Assembly: GCA_049889775.1 (NCBI GenBank)
Contig: JBMHCT010000043.1
Location: 124,001 to 188,000 of the forward strand
DNA length: 64,000 nucleotides
Reading direction: 5' to 3'
Origin: Jejuia sp049889775
GTDB taxonomy: Bacteria; Bacteroidota; Bacteroidia; Flavobacteriales; Flavobacteriaceae
The notes beneath the pieces are model-generated. The model made no database searches and had not been told where the DNA came from. It was given only the letters and a program-made list of their open reading frames with translations. The translations under genes and the position numbers were made by a program. Shown one piece after another: positions 34,775 through 44,086 of the stretch; position 1 is the first letter of the stretch, and every line of letters starts with the position of its first letter.

Positions 34775-34800
34775 GGAACAAAGGGGTGTAACTTAATATA
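34775..34800 (+). promoter_or_regulatory. Candidate ECF-type promoter of the envelope operon
   Basis: GGAACA at 34775-34780 fits the GGAAC -35 motif of many ECF factors, with an AT-rich -10 region (TAATATA) ending at 34800, ten bases before the first ATG. No TAnnTTTG box is present on this side. The segment between carries GGGTGTAAC, also found (as GGGTGTTAAC) on the sigma side. Confidence 0.35.
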
Positions 34801-34809
34801 AAAGGCAAA

Positions 34810-36204
34810 ATGAAAACACAAGTATTTAGAAGCATGGTGATAATTATTATGCTAATAATTTCTTCAAATGCAGAAGCACAATTTTTAAAGAAGCTTAAGG
34901 ATAAGGTCAACCGAAAGATAGAGCAAAAGGTTGATCAAACTGTTGATCAAACCTTAGATGATTTAACTACTAAAACGCCTAAAGAAGAAACTGAAAGAGG
35001 TGTTAAAATTGAAGATAACACAACAGTAAATAGTGCATCTGGTTCTGCAATAATAAAGCATAGCGCTAAGTATGGAAGTTATTCTATTAAAGAGTTTGGT
35101 AAAGCTAATTTAAATAGGAGTAATGATGAGGTTAGGATTTATGGGTCGTGGGTAACACATGCTGCCGATATATATGATGGATATATACTGGTAGTCCCGA
35201 AAGGTAATGCCTTACTATTTGATAAGAACGGACCAAAACAAAAACAAATAAAGTTGCGTATTCCTGACGAGGCGTCATTAAAGTTATCCTACGATCCTAT
35301 TTGGACTCCAGAATCTGGAAACGGACAAGGACTTTATACAGCAGTTACAGAAGATTATCAGTCTTTTAACTTAGAATCAGGTGAGGTTGTAATTGATGTT
35401 TTAAGTGAAACAAATATACAATTGTCATTTTCCGGTAACGCTCAATTAGTCACATTAACTAAAAATCCAGACAAAAATAGTGAGAACGAATATTTAGAGT
35501 CTTACACATCAAGTAGTGTAGATGGTGCTATTGATGTAAGCCCAGTTACATTTATCGATTCTCGTACGGTAACTAAAACAAAAAAGAGTAATACTGCCAC
35601 TCCAAAGTTATCCGATATCTCAAGTAATGCATCAACTCCTGGCGTGTATAACTTCACTTTCGAAACACAAGTGAAGCTTACAAATCTTAAAGAAAACGAA
35701 TCTTACAATATGTCTTATTTATTTAATCCGAATACAGAATATTTTGCTATGAAAGCAGATATGGCTGAATATTCGGATGCCGAAATGGACGGTGAGTCTT
35801 TAATCGTTATGGATGGAAGCGATGTTCACATTTTTGTAGAAACACAGGGTATGAAAATGCGTATGTCTCAGGGCATGATGGGAGGTAAGCAAATGCAAAA
35901 TCCTTCGGAAGAAATGGCAAATTATGATTATACCAATTTACAAAAAACGGGCAAAACCAAAACTATTTTGGGAGCCACATGCTATGAGCATGTTATGTCT
36001 GACAACAATGTAAAGATAAATCTTTGGGTTGCACCTAGTGTAAATCTGCCAAATTGGTTTATTCAAAATACAACGGTTCTTGATGGTCATATTATGGAGT
36101 ATACATTAACGTCAAAGGACGGAAGTATGAAAAGTGAAACCATAGCTATTAACGATAACATAAGTAAAACCATAAACCCAAAGGATTATCGCAAGATGTT
36201 TTAA
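34810..36204 (+). CDS. DUF4412-containing secreted protein
   Basis: A 464-residue exported protein: signal peptide (about 1-24, ending AEA), a charged coiled-coil-like region (FLKKLKDKVNRKIEQKVDQ), a beta-rich middle, and a C-terminal region with YVFNPNTEYFAMKADMAE-type and KTKTILGATCYEHVMSD that matches the DUF4412 domain. The function is unknown; DUF4412 proteins are common in Bacteroidota envelope loci. It is the first gene of the six-gene operon divergent from the sigma factor. Confidence 0.75.
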   Translation: MKTQVFRSMVIIIMLIISSNAEAQFLKKLKDKVNRKIEQKVDQTVDQTLDDLTTKTPKEETERGVKIEDNTTVNSASGSAIIKHSAKYGSYSIKEFGKANLNRSNDEVRIYGSWVTHAADIYDGYILVVPKGNALLFDKNGPKQKQIKLRIPDEASLKLSYDPIWTPESGNGQGLYTAVTEDYQSFNLESGEVVIDVLSETNIQLSFSGNAQLVTLTKNPDKNSENEYLESYTSSSVDGAIDVSPVTFIDSRTVTKTKKSNTATPKLSDISSNASTPGVYNFTFETQVKLTNLKENESYNMSYLFNPNTEYFAMKADMAEYSDAEMDGESLIVMDGSDVHIFVETQGMKMRMSQGMMGGKQMQNPSEEMANYDYTNLQKTGKTKTILGATCYEHVMSDNNVKINLWVAPSVNLPNWFIQNTTVLDGHIMEYTLTSKDGSMKSETIAINDNISKTINPKDYRKMF

Positions 36205-36223
36205 TCTATAAAAACTTAATACA

Positions 36224-39004
36224 ATGAAACTAAAAATACTAATTATTGCCTTTTTGTTCCCAATAGCCTTATTAAATGCACAAACGTTTTTTACGGTGGA
36301 TGGATTTGATTATAGAACCGATGTAAATTCTACTGTGATGATTGTTGGTGGAGATTGTTCTCAATCAGAACTGAATATACCTGCTAATGTATTCTATTCA
36401 GGCACCAATTTTACAGTTACAAGTATTGGTGACAGTGCTTTTGCAGGATGTACAGCCTTAACACAAGTAAATTTTCCTGATACAATTACATTTATTAGAG
36501 AAGCAGCTTTTTTGGGATGCACAAGTTTAGAAACTATAAATATACCAAGTACAGTTATTGGCATTTTTGATAGAGCTTTTAGCGGCTGTACCGGTCTTAC
36601 ATCCGCAACATTAAACAATACCTCTAGTATATTAAATAGAAGCACTTTTGAAAACTGTTCTAGTTTGGAGACTGTTAATATTCAACCAACAGTAGAAATT
36701 ATTGAAGCAAATGTCTTTAAAAATTGTACTAGTTTAACAAGTATTACCTTTCCCAGTGCCTTAGAGATTTTAGGAAGTTCTGCTTTTGAAAATACAGGAA
36801 TTACCAGTGTAGATTTACCGTCGGTTCAAAGCTTTGGCAGTCAAGTTTTTGCAAGAACGCCAATTACAAGTATAGACTTTCCAGCAAGCTATATAGATGT
36901 ACCAAGTGCCATTTTCTCTGGATGCGATCAACTGGCTACGGTAAATCTTCCAAGTTCTATTCAGACTATTGGAGATGCGGCTTTTGGAGGTTGTGATGCG
37001 TTGAATTCAATTGATTTGCCTAATAATTTAATAGAAATAGGCGATGGTGCTTTTGGAGGAACAGGCTTAGTCAATTTGGTTTTACCTAATTCGGTAATCA
37101 GTTTAGGCGATGGTGCTTTTTCAACGTGCCGAAGTTTAGAAACAATAACATTCTCCTCAGCATTAAAAACCATAGGTCCACGTGCTTTTAGAAGATGCGA
37201 TAAATTGACAACTTTTGTGTTGCCAAATACTTTAGAAGAAATTGGTGTTCAGGCATTCGAGCAATGTTTTGATATTACAGAAGTAGTAATTCCAGACTCA
37301 GTAACCGAAATTGGTAGTTCCGCTTTCAATAGGTGTTTCGATTTGGTAAACGTTACACTTTCTAACAAGTTAACCGCTTTAAATTCTAATGTGTTTAACG
37401 AATGTAGAAAGTTAGCCGCTATAGAAATACCAAGCTCTGTAACTTCAATTGCAGACTTCGCATTTGCTAAAACAGCGTTAAGAGATGTAACTGTAAATTG
37501 GCAAACGCCTGTTACCATAAATGCAAATGTTTTTGATGATATAACCTTAGCTTTTGCAGACTTATTTGTGCCACAAGGTACTGTGGCAACCTATGAAACT
37601 GCTGATGTTTGGATGGATTTTGGAAATATTATAGAAAGTGTCCCAGTTATCATAAATATACCTGATACTAATTTTGAGCAAGCTTTGGTAGATAAAGGTA
37701 TAGATTCCGATGGTGTGGTTAACGGGCAGGTTTTAGAATCTGATATTATAGATATTGAAACTTTGGATGTGTCGTCAAGATCAATTTCAGATTTAACAGG
37801 TATTGAAGGCTTTAAAAATGTAGAAACTCTTTTTGTTCAGGATAATGATTTAACAACTGTAGATTTAAGTGCAAATACAGCATTATCAGGATTATTAATT
37901 GCCTTAAATAATCTTTCAAGTCTAGATATTTCGACTAATGTGAATTTGATTTCTCTTAATGCCAATTTCAATAATTTAAGCACCATCGATTTGTCTAATA
38001 ATTTAGGTTTAGAACAGATTTATGTTAACAACAATGAACTTACCAGTATTGATGTAAGTATGCTTTCTAATTTGAAAGAACTGGATGTTGCAGCAAATAA
38101 CTTGGTAGAGTTAAATTTAGAAAACAATGGCTTCCTTAATATACTATTTTGTCAGGACAACAATCTCGCAAATCTAAATTTACAGAATGGGAATAATACG
38201 AATATAGCCGATACCAATTTTAATGCTGCTTTAAACGAAAATCTATTTTGTATTCAGGTAGATGATGCTAACTTTAGCACCAATACTTGGAATACTATTG
38301 ATGCCCAATCCTTCTTTGGGTTGGATTGTGCGCCAAGTAATGATGGTTGTGCCGATGCAACACCATTAACCTTGGGGTCAATTTTTAACGGCACTAATAT
38401 AAGCGCAACGTCTAGCAATGCAACTCCTGGTTGCCAACAAGGAGACTTAGTTATTCTTGATGTGTGGTTTGAGTTTGATGCTCCAGACTCCGCTAGTGTA
38501 TTTATAGGGGCTTCATCGCTTGAAGGTATTGTTAAGTTTGCCATTTATGAGGACTGTAACAGTGTAACACCAATAGCATGTTCTGCCAACGATTTACTGC
38601 TAGATAATTTAACCATAGGTCAAAAATATTATATCCAGGTTTGGATAGAAGCAGATACTTCTGATGACAAATCATCTCGAACTAAAACTAGTGCATTTAC
38701 TAATCAGCAACCTGGTAATTTTACTTTAAATGTTCAAGATGCTTCAGTGTTATCTACTTCAGAAGTTGAACTTTCGAAAATAAAATTGTATCCAAATCCT
38801 GCATCCAATGAAGTTACTATCGCTTCGACTTCGCAGATAGAAAATATTAGTATTTACAATGTTCTTGGGGAACAGGTGTACTTTGAGAACAACGCCAACA
38901 GTACGACTTCAAAAATTAATATAAATCATTTAAGTAAAGGTTTATATATCGTGAGTGTAAAAACGCTTCATCACATGCAAACGAAAAGACTAATCATTAA
39001 ATAA
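36224..39004 (+). CDS. BspA-type leucine-rich repeat surface protein, T9SS-exported
   Basis: A 926-residue protein. Signal peptide 1-20, then about eighteen BspA-like LRR_5 repeats (GDSAFAGCTALTQVNFPDTI, repeated every 23 residues or so) to about 450, then plain LRRs (LDVSSRSISDLTGIEGF, LDISTNVNLISLNANFN), a beta-domain with DGCADATPLTLG, and a T9SS type A sorting domain at the end (YPNPASNEVTI, LSKGLYIVSV, KRLIIK). Such proteins bind surfaces or host ligands after secretion. It follows the DUF4412 gene by 19 bases. Confidence 0.9.
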   Translation: MKLKILIIAFLFPIALLNAQTFFTVDGFDYRTDVNSTVMIVGGDCSQSELNIPANVFYSGTNFTVTSIGDSAFAGCTALTQVNFPDTITFIREAAFLGCTSLETINIPSTVIGIFDRAFSGCTGLTSATLNNTSSILNRSTFENCSSLETVNIQPTVEIIEANVFKNCTSLTSITFPSALEILGSSAFENTGITSVDLPSVQSFGSQVFARTPITSIDFPASYIDVPSAIFSGCDQLATVNLPSSIQTIGDAAFGGCDALNSIDLPNNLIEIGDGAFGGTGLVNLVLPNSVISLGDGAFSTCRSLETITFSSALKTIGPRAFRRCDKLTTFVLPNTLEEIGVQAFEQCFDITEVVIPDSVTEIGSSAFNRCFDLVNVTLSNKLTALNSNVFNECRKLAAIEIPSSVTSIADFAFAKTALRDVTVNWQTPVTINANVFDDITLAFADLFVPQGTVATYETADVWMDFGNIIESVPVIINIPDTNFEQALVDKGIDSDGVVNGQVLESDIIDIETLDVSSRSISDLTGIEGFKNVETLFVQDNDLTTVDLSANTALSGLLIALNNLSSLDISTNVNLISLNANFNNLSTIDLSNNLGLEQIYVNNNELTSIDVSMLSNLKELDVAANNLVELNLENNGFLNILFCQDNNLANLNLQNGNNTNIADTNFNAALNENLFCIQVDDANFSTNTWNTIDAQSFFGLDCAPSNDGCADATPLTLGSIFNGTNISATSSNATPGCQQGDLVILDVWFEFDAPDSASVFIGASSLEGIVKFAIYEDCNSVTPIACSANDLLLDNLTIGQKYYIQVWIEADTSDDKSSRTKTSAFTNQQPGNFTLNVQDASVLSTSEVELSKIKLYPNPASNEVTIASTSQIENISIYNVLGEQVYFENNANSTTSKININHLSKGLYIVSVKTLHHMQTKRLIIK

Positions 39005-39011
39005 TTTAATT

Positions 39012-39650
39012 ATGAAATTTAAACTCTGTTTTACAATACTAACATTGGCAACATTAATGACCTCTTGTTTGGGCGATAAAAAAGCGGTTAATGTATCAGA
39101 ACTTGAAGATACCAGCTTTGTTAATGAAAATTTCAAAGGAAATCTTATTAATTATAATAAAGACAGTGCCTGCGAGCAAATGTCCTTGAGTACTTTGGCC
39201 ACATTGTATAATGTGTCAGAAGATAAAATTCGTGTATTAGATAATAAAAATTCAGATCGGTTTCGTAAAGAAGTAGAGCCACAATGCGGTTTTTATATAG
39301 AAACAAGTAAAAACGATTACGAATGGTTGCGCGGTTCCATCTCATTATTCAGAGAGATTAAGAAAAATGAAATGATGGGTGAAATTGCTGAAGCTGCTGG
39401 TGGTGGCGAAAAATGGCAAGAGGCTTGGGCGCTTCAGAAATCAATATCTAAATCTGCTGAGTGGGTTGATAACCTAGGGATGGCTGCCCTTTGGAATGAA
39501 AGTAAACATGAATTAAAGATAAAATTTGATGGTTACACGCTTATGGTTTACCCACCAAAAAATAGTCTTAATAAAGAGGAGGTAGCTAAAAATAGAGACT
39601 ATAAAAAAATTGCGTTAGCTATGGCTAAGGCTGCGGGATATACAAATTAA
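39012..39650 (+). CDS. Lipoprotein of unknown function, paralogue of the next gene
   Basis: A 212-residue lipoprotein (lipobox LMTSC at residue 19) with two further cysteines (DSACEQMS and PQCGFYIE) and the WLRGSISLFREI helix. The second lipoprotein (39664-40215) shows the same order: CxxFPKEL, a Cys in HCDIKLFY, and YEFWKGHVYAHI. The pair thus looks like diverged paralogues. The family is unknown to me. The start is 7 bases after the LRR gene stop. Confidence 0.7.
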   Translation: MKFKLCFTILTLATLMTSCLGDKKAVNVSELEDTSFVNENFKGNLINYNKDSACEQMSLSTLATLYNVSEDKIRVLDNKNSDRFRKEVEPQCGFYIETSKNDYEWLRGSISLFREIKKNEMMGEIAEAAGGGEKWQEAWALQKSISKSAEWVDNLGMAALWNESKHELKIKFDGYTLMVYPPKNSLNKEEVAKNRDYKKIALAMAKAAGYTN

Positions 39651-39663
39651 ACACTACTAAAAA

Positions 39664-40215
39664 ATGAAAAACATTAATCTTATTCTCATTTTTTTTGCCT
39701 TAATCTGTACGTCATGTTTGGGAGAAAAAGAAAATGATAAGGTCAAAGAGGCTAATAACGCAACTAAAGAAACTGTTAAAAAAACTATTGGTATCGATGC
39801 TATCAAAGAACAGCTGTGTTCTAATTTCCCAAAGGAGTTGGTGCTTGGTTATCATCCAGATGCTAATCGTATTGAAATTGAACCTGTAGACAATGGTTCG
39901 GGAGGCACACTACATTGTGATATCAAACTATTTTACGGTAAAAAAGAATATGAGTTTTGGAAAGGGCACGTGTATGCGCATATCAATCAGCAAGAAGATC
40001 CGTTTTGGCAGTATAATCCAGAAAGAAACGCGATGCTATATCACAGAGTAGAGATGGGAGATAAAGCAGTTTTTATTTCCAATATGTACCAATTGCAAAT
40101 ACTAAAAGAAGGTGTTTTATATGGTATTACGCCACCAAACAATGGTAATACAACATCTTCGGGAAAGTTAACCAAAGAAATTGCTTTAGAAATAGCACAA
40201 CACTACAAACTATAA
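39664..40215 (+). CDS. Lipoprotein of unknown function, paralogue of the previous gene
   Basis: A 183-residue lipoprotein (lipobox CTSC near residue 18) with conserved cysteines in KEQLCSNFPKELVLGYH and TLHCDIKLFYGKKEYEFWKG, and a C-terminal KLTKEIALEIAQHYKL helix that recalls the DYKKIALAMAKAAGYTN end of its neighbour. Probably faces the periplasm or sits at the outer membrane. Function unknown. The gap to the previous gene is 13 bases. Confidence 0.7.
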   Translation: MKNINLILIFFALICTSCLGEKENDKVKEANNATKETVKKTIGIDAIKEQLCSNFPKELVLGYHPDANRIEIEPVDNGSGGTLHCDIKLFYGKKEYEFWKGHVYAHINQQEDPFWQYNPERNAMLYHRVEMGDKAVFISNMYQLQILKEGVLYGITPPNNGNTTSSGKLTKEIALEIAQHYKL

Positions 40216-40230
40216 ATTAAAACCAATAAC

Positions 40231-40752
40231 ATGAAAACAACGTTTATAACCCTAATATTAATTTTTACTATATCCTTAACGTTCGCCCAAGAAGTTAAAG
40301 GCGCATTAACCCTAAACGGAAAATCTAAAAGCGAACTTAAGTTAGAAACGAATTCGGCAGTTCAGCTTTTTAAAGATTTTAAAACTGGTAAATACAAGTT
40401 GAAATTTAGTTTTGATGGTGATAAGTTACCAACCAATGTTTACAAAGAAGACATTGTATTTTTTGAATTTATGACATCGGTTAAAAAAGATGGGAAATTG
40501 GTAAAAAACGTAATTCGTAAACAGCCTATACCTTATTTTCCTGGAGATATGGGTATTCCTGCAGAGGCCTTTGATTTTGTTGGACTATTAGCTTCAAATC
40601 CAATGGAAGACGAAGATCCTGCTGATCAAATGATTGGAACAATACCAGAGGGTAGTTACGAAGTGCAATTATCTGTTAAACCAGTTGGGTTTAAAGGGAA
40701 CGTTAATCCAGTATCGTTTTATTTTAAATTAAGAACACGCCCAGGTAGATAA
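40231..40752 (+). CDS. Secreted protein of unknown function, 173 residues
   Basis: A signal peptide (1-19, ending LTFAQ), then a predominantly beta protein with EVKGALTLNGKSKSELKLE and FYFKLRTRPGR at the end. It could be a small beta-sandwich, periplasmic. No known family. It sits in the operon 15 bases after the lipoprotein and 47 bases before the CHAT gene. Confidence 0.65.
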   Translation: MKTTFITLILIFTISLTFAQEVKGALTLNGKSKSELKLETNSAVQLFKDFKTGKYKLKFSFDGDKLPTNVYKEDIVFFEFMTSVKKDGKLVKNVIRKQPIPYFPGDMGIPAEAFDFVGLLASNPMEDEDPADQMIGTIPEGSYEVQLSVKPVGFKGNVNPVSFYFKLRTRPGR

Positions 40753-40799
40753 GAATAATAGAGATTTATTTCTATCTTGTTATTTAAAAACTACTTCAT

Positions 40800-43595
40800 A
40801 TGTCTCAGTTTATAAAAACTGGTTTTTATCTTTTATTTGTTGGTTTTACATTTATAATGAATGCTCAGGATTATGAATATCCCAGTGATAAAGCGGCAGC
40901 ACTCTTGGGAGCTAATAAGTTATTGGAAGCAGTTACTTTTTGTGAAACTTCTATTGCCCAAGAATTACAAAAAACCTCGATAGATAGTATAGAAATAGCA
41001 TTTTTAAATGCTTATTTGTCTAGAGCCTATTCCTATCAAATGGGAGATGCTAATTACTTGGCATCTATAAAAGCTTGCGAAGATGGAATATTGTATTGCC
41101 CAAATACGGAAGAAGGTGTTTTACAGAAAGCACGTATGTATAATGATAAATCTCTGTCGGAGTTTAGTACCAATTTTCAATACAGAGCTTTTAAATCTAA
41201 TTTAAAAGCATTAGAATTATTTTCTTCTGCCAAGAAACCAGATTATAATTATATGATCAATATTTATATAGATATGTCTCGTACCTCAGTATACAATGGT
41301 AATGCAGAAGAGGCAAAACGGTTACTACGGCAAGGTGAAAGGCTTTATGCGGAGCATAAGAAATCAGTTGATGATCAAAGAAATAATTCATCCATAGGAC
41401 GAATTGCTAGTTACGAATTTCTATTACCGTACAACAAAATATATCAATTGACGGAGTTAGGAACTTCTACTGAGGACAGTCTAGAAATTACTAAAACACT
41501 CCATAAATTAGAAAACCTTATCAAGTCTCCAAACTTTTTAAAAGGAGGAGAAGGTCTTTTTTACACTGCATCATTAAATGAAGTAGCAGATTGGTATATC
41601 TCTCGGCAACCAGAAAAGTATATTTCCAAAAAGGTTTTAAACCATGCCTTAGATTTGGTTACTAAAGCAATTACCTTGGTAGAAAAGGAACAGTATGGTG
41701 GTGAAGGGTTGCTTTATGTTTACAAGTATAATCGCAGTAAAATGTTAATGATGCTTAACAGGTTTGAAGAAGCCCAACTAGTTATTGATGATGTTATAAA
41801 TACAACAGATTTTACAAGTGTAAATACACCAACTTTTTTCGCGCAAAAAGGTCGTATTAAGGCGCGGCAATTGGATAAAGATGGTGCGCTTAATAATTTT
41901 AAGATGGCTATTCAGAAGATACATCAAGATAAAGATACTTTAAAAGACGACCTCAGTAATTTTAAACCAAGTAATATCTTTAAGCATAATGAAGTACTTC
42001 ATACAATTGCTTCAGAACTTATTGAGCATTTTCCAAATAATGCAACTGTAAAAAAGATGGTAGCTCGCATTTATAAAATTGGGCTATTGCAATTTGAGGC
42101 TTCTTATGATAGAAGGAAGTATAATAAAAGACAAGATTTATATTTAAAAAGAGTTATACAAGGTCAAATTAAGACAAAAGGTTGGGGCTACAATAAAGAC
42201 ATTTTATATCCCAATCTCTTGAATCATTTTGAAAATATTAAGAACGAATTGGTTTGGTTAGAGTTTTATCAAAAAAGAAAAACTGATAATCTGGAAGGTT
42301 TAGAAACGTTATTAGCAGAAAAGAAATTATTAATTATTGCTGTTGCTGAGGCTCAGGAAAAAAGTAATTTAAAGCAACAAGACTCATTACAAACGGCATT
42401 AGAACTTACTCAATATCAAATAGATAAAAATTATCCTAATATTGACTTACTTCGCGAGCATAATTTTGATGTAGAAGAGCTCCAGCAAAATTTGACCAAT
42501 ACGCAATGCATTTTGAAGTATATTCTCTTAGATGAGCAGCTAGCTATAATTAAAATTACCAATAATGAAATAGACGTACAACTTTTAGATTGGGAGTATG
42601 ATAAACAAATTGAAGCATTGCGTTTAGCAGCTATTTCTGGTAATACACAAAAACTAAAAGAACTTTCAACATTATTAGCCAAGGTATTGCTCTTTAATAT
42701 CGATTCAAAATATACCTCATTGATTGTTAATCCAGATGGTGTTTTAAACACATTACCTTTTGAAATACTTATAAAAAATGGCCGCTATTTGATTGAAGAT
42801 TATAGTATTCATTACACTTCAAACCTTGGTTTTATTTTTCCTAAAATTGAAACAGATATCACTAAAAATTTGTTGGCTATTTATACGCCTTTTTATCCAA
42901 ATACAAATCAAGTGTTAGCAACGCGTAGTGCGCCGGTATATTTAGAAGGTGCTCAAAACGAGGCGACTTCTATTAGTAACTATTTTCCATCTGAAGTATA
43001 TAAAGAGAATCTTTCAAAGTCTCTTTTTAAAGAAACGGCACCAAACGCCAGCCTCTTACATTTGGCTATGCATGCTCAGATTAACCCAAGTAATTCTGGA
43101 TTAAACCAACTTTTATTTGATAATAAATCAGATTCTGATAAGAACTTAAGTTTAGAAGAGATATATGGTATGAAACTCAATGCGAATTTGGCTGTTTTAA
43201 GTGCATGTAACACCGGTTTTGGAAATGATAATGACGGTAGAGGAATGGAATCATTTCAACGGGCTTTTACATTTGCTAGTGTGCCATCAACGGTAGCTAG
43301 TCTTTGGGAGGTGCCAGATATGAGTACTAAAACTATAATGGTTGATTTTTATAAAAATCTTAAAAAAGGAAACACCAAATCAGAGGCTTTGCAACAAGCA
43401 AAAATCAACTATTTAAAGGGTACAGATAATCCTAAATTAAGACATCCTTATTACTGGGCAGGTTTTGTGCTTTATGGCGATGATGCACCAGTAACACATC
43501 CAAGTAAATCTTATCTTATTTTTATCTTTGGGGGTATTGCAATTGCCGGTTTAGCATATCAGTATTATCAGAAGAAAAGGAAAAAAGTAGCCTAA
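40800..43595 (+). CDS. Periplasmic TPR-CHAT peptidase with C-terminal membrane anchor
   Basis: A 931-residue protein. Signal peptide (1-22), TPR-like helical repeats (about 30-560), then a CHAT (caspase HetF-associated with TPRs) domain. The catalytic pair are His758 in HLAMHAQ and Cys803 in LSACNTGFG; the end of the domain has ASLWEVPD, YYWAGFVLYGD. A final hydrophobic helix (about 905-922) ends in KKRKK, placing TPR and CHAT outside the cytoplasm. CHAT proteins are caspase-like peptidases. The divergent ECF sigma/anti-sigma pair makes proteolytic signalling a reasonable hypothesis. Confidence 0.9.
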   Translation: MSQFIKTGFYLLFVGFTFIMNAQDYEYPSDKAAALLGANKLLEAVTFCETSIAQELQKTSIDSIEIAFLNAYLSRAYSYQMGDANYLASIKACEDGILYCPNTEEGVLQKARMYNDKSLSEFSTNFQYRAFKSNLKALELFSSAKKPDYNYMINIYIDMSRTSVYNGNAEEAKRLLRQGERLYAEHKKSVDDQRNNSSIGRIASYEFLLPYNKIYQLTELGTSTEDSLEITKTLHKLENLIKSPNFLKGGEGLFYTASLNEVADWYISRQPEKYISKKVLNHALDLVTKAITLVEKEQYGGEGLLYVYKYNRSKMLMMLNRFEEAQLVIDDVINTTDFTSVNTPTFFAQKGRIKARQLDKDGALNNFKMAIQKIHQDKDTLKDDLSNFKPSNIFKHNEVLHTIASELIEHFPNNATVKKMVARIYKIGLLQFEASYDRRKYNKRQDLYLKRVIQGQIKTKGWGYNKDILYPNLLNHFENIKNELVWLEFYQKRKTDNLEGLETLLAEKKLLIIAVAEAQEKSNLKQQDSLQTALELTQYQIDKNYPNIDLLREHNFDVEELQQNLTNTQCILKYILLDEQLAIIKITNNEIDVQLLDWEYDKQIEALRLAAISGNTQKLKELSTLLAKVLLFNIDSKYTSLIVNPDGVLNTLPFEILIKNGRYLIEDYSIHYTSNLGFIFPKIETDITKNLLAIYTPFYPNTNQVLATRSAPVYLEGAQNEATSISNYFPSEVYKENLSKSLFKETAPNASLLHLAMHAQINPSNSGLNQLLFDNKSDSDKNLSLEEIYGMKLNANLAVLSACNTGFGNDNDGRGMESFQRAFTFASVPSTVASLWEVPDMSTKTIMVDFYKNLKKGNTKSEALQQAKINYLKGTDNPKLRHPYYWAGFVLYGDDAPVTHPSKSYLIFIFGGIAIAGLAYQYYQKKRKKVA

Positions 43596-43944
43596 TATGC
43601 CTTAGCCTTTTCAAAGCTCACTTTAGCTTTAGTAGGCTTTTTGTTATCAAAAAAAAGCTGATAAGATTCTAATACCGTAACCTTTTTGGTTTCGTTGCGT
43701 TTAATGGTAATTTCCTTTACAACAGTGCTGTTTTCTTCAACACGAATAGAGAAGGTGTTGGTGCCAATATTTTCTACAATATCAAAACTAACAGCATTAG
43801 GAAACGGATTGATAACAGCATCTTGCCCTTTACCTTAACCGTGATGCACATAGATTCGCTATTGCCTAATTCAATAATATCTTGCGCTAAAATAAAACTT
43901 GGAAATGCTGTAAATAGCATGCAGCTTAGAAGTAATTTTTTCAT
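43592..43944 (-). pseudogene. Small secreted protein gene with a frameshift
   Basis: The minus-strand ATG at 43944 opens a clear signal peptide (MKKLLLSCMLFTAFPSFILA) and reads QDIIELGNSESMCITVK. The other frame then continues QDAVINPFPNAVSFDIVENI, through VRVEENSTVV-like strands and KKVTVLESYQLFFDNKKP, to the stop TAG at 43592. Joining the two needs one base restored near 43830 (GTTAAGG_TAAAGGG, giving VKGKGQDAV). About 117 residues when repaired. Its 3' end overlaps the CHAT gene end by 4 bases. Either a recent pseudogene or a sequencing error. Confidence 0.75.
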
Positions 43945-44086
43945 AAACAGTAGATTAAGGTTACTTCAAAGGTGTGAAAATTATAAAAATGCGTACTCAA
44001 ACAAATAATGAAGTAGGCGTTACTCATTTTTGATGATGACATTTTATAAAAAAAGCGATGTGTAATAAACACATAAATTATTTTAA

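Noticed and set aside
36224..39004. LRR region as a CRISPR-like or DNA repeat array
   Set aside because: Periodicity is at protein level (about 23 residues) with variable codons; no identical DNA repeats or spacers.
40800..43595. CHAT protein as an antiphage (craspase-type) effector
   Set aside because: No gRAMP/Cas7-11 or CRISPR array nearby, and the signal peptide and anchor place it outside the cytoplasm.
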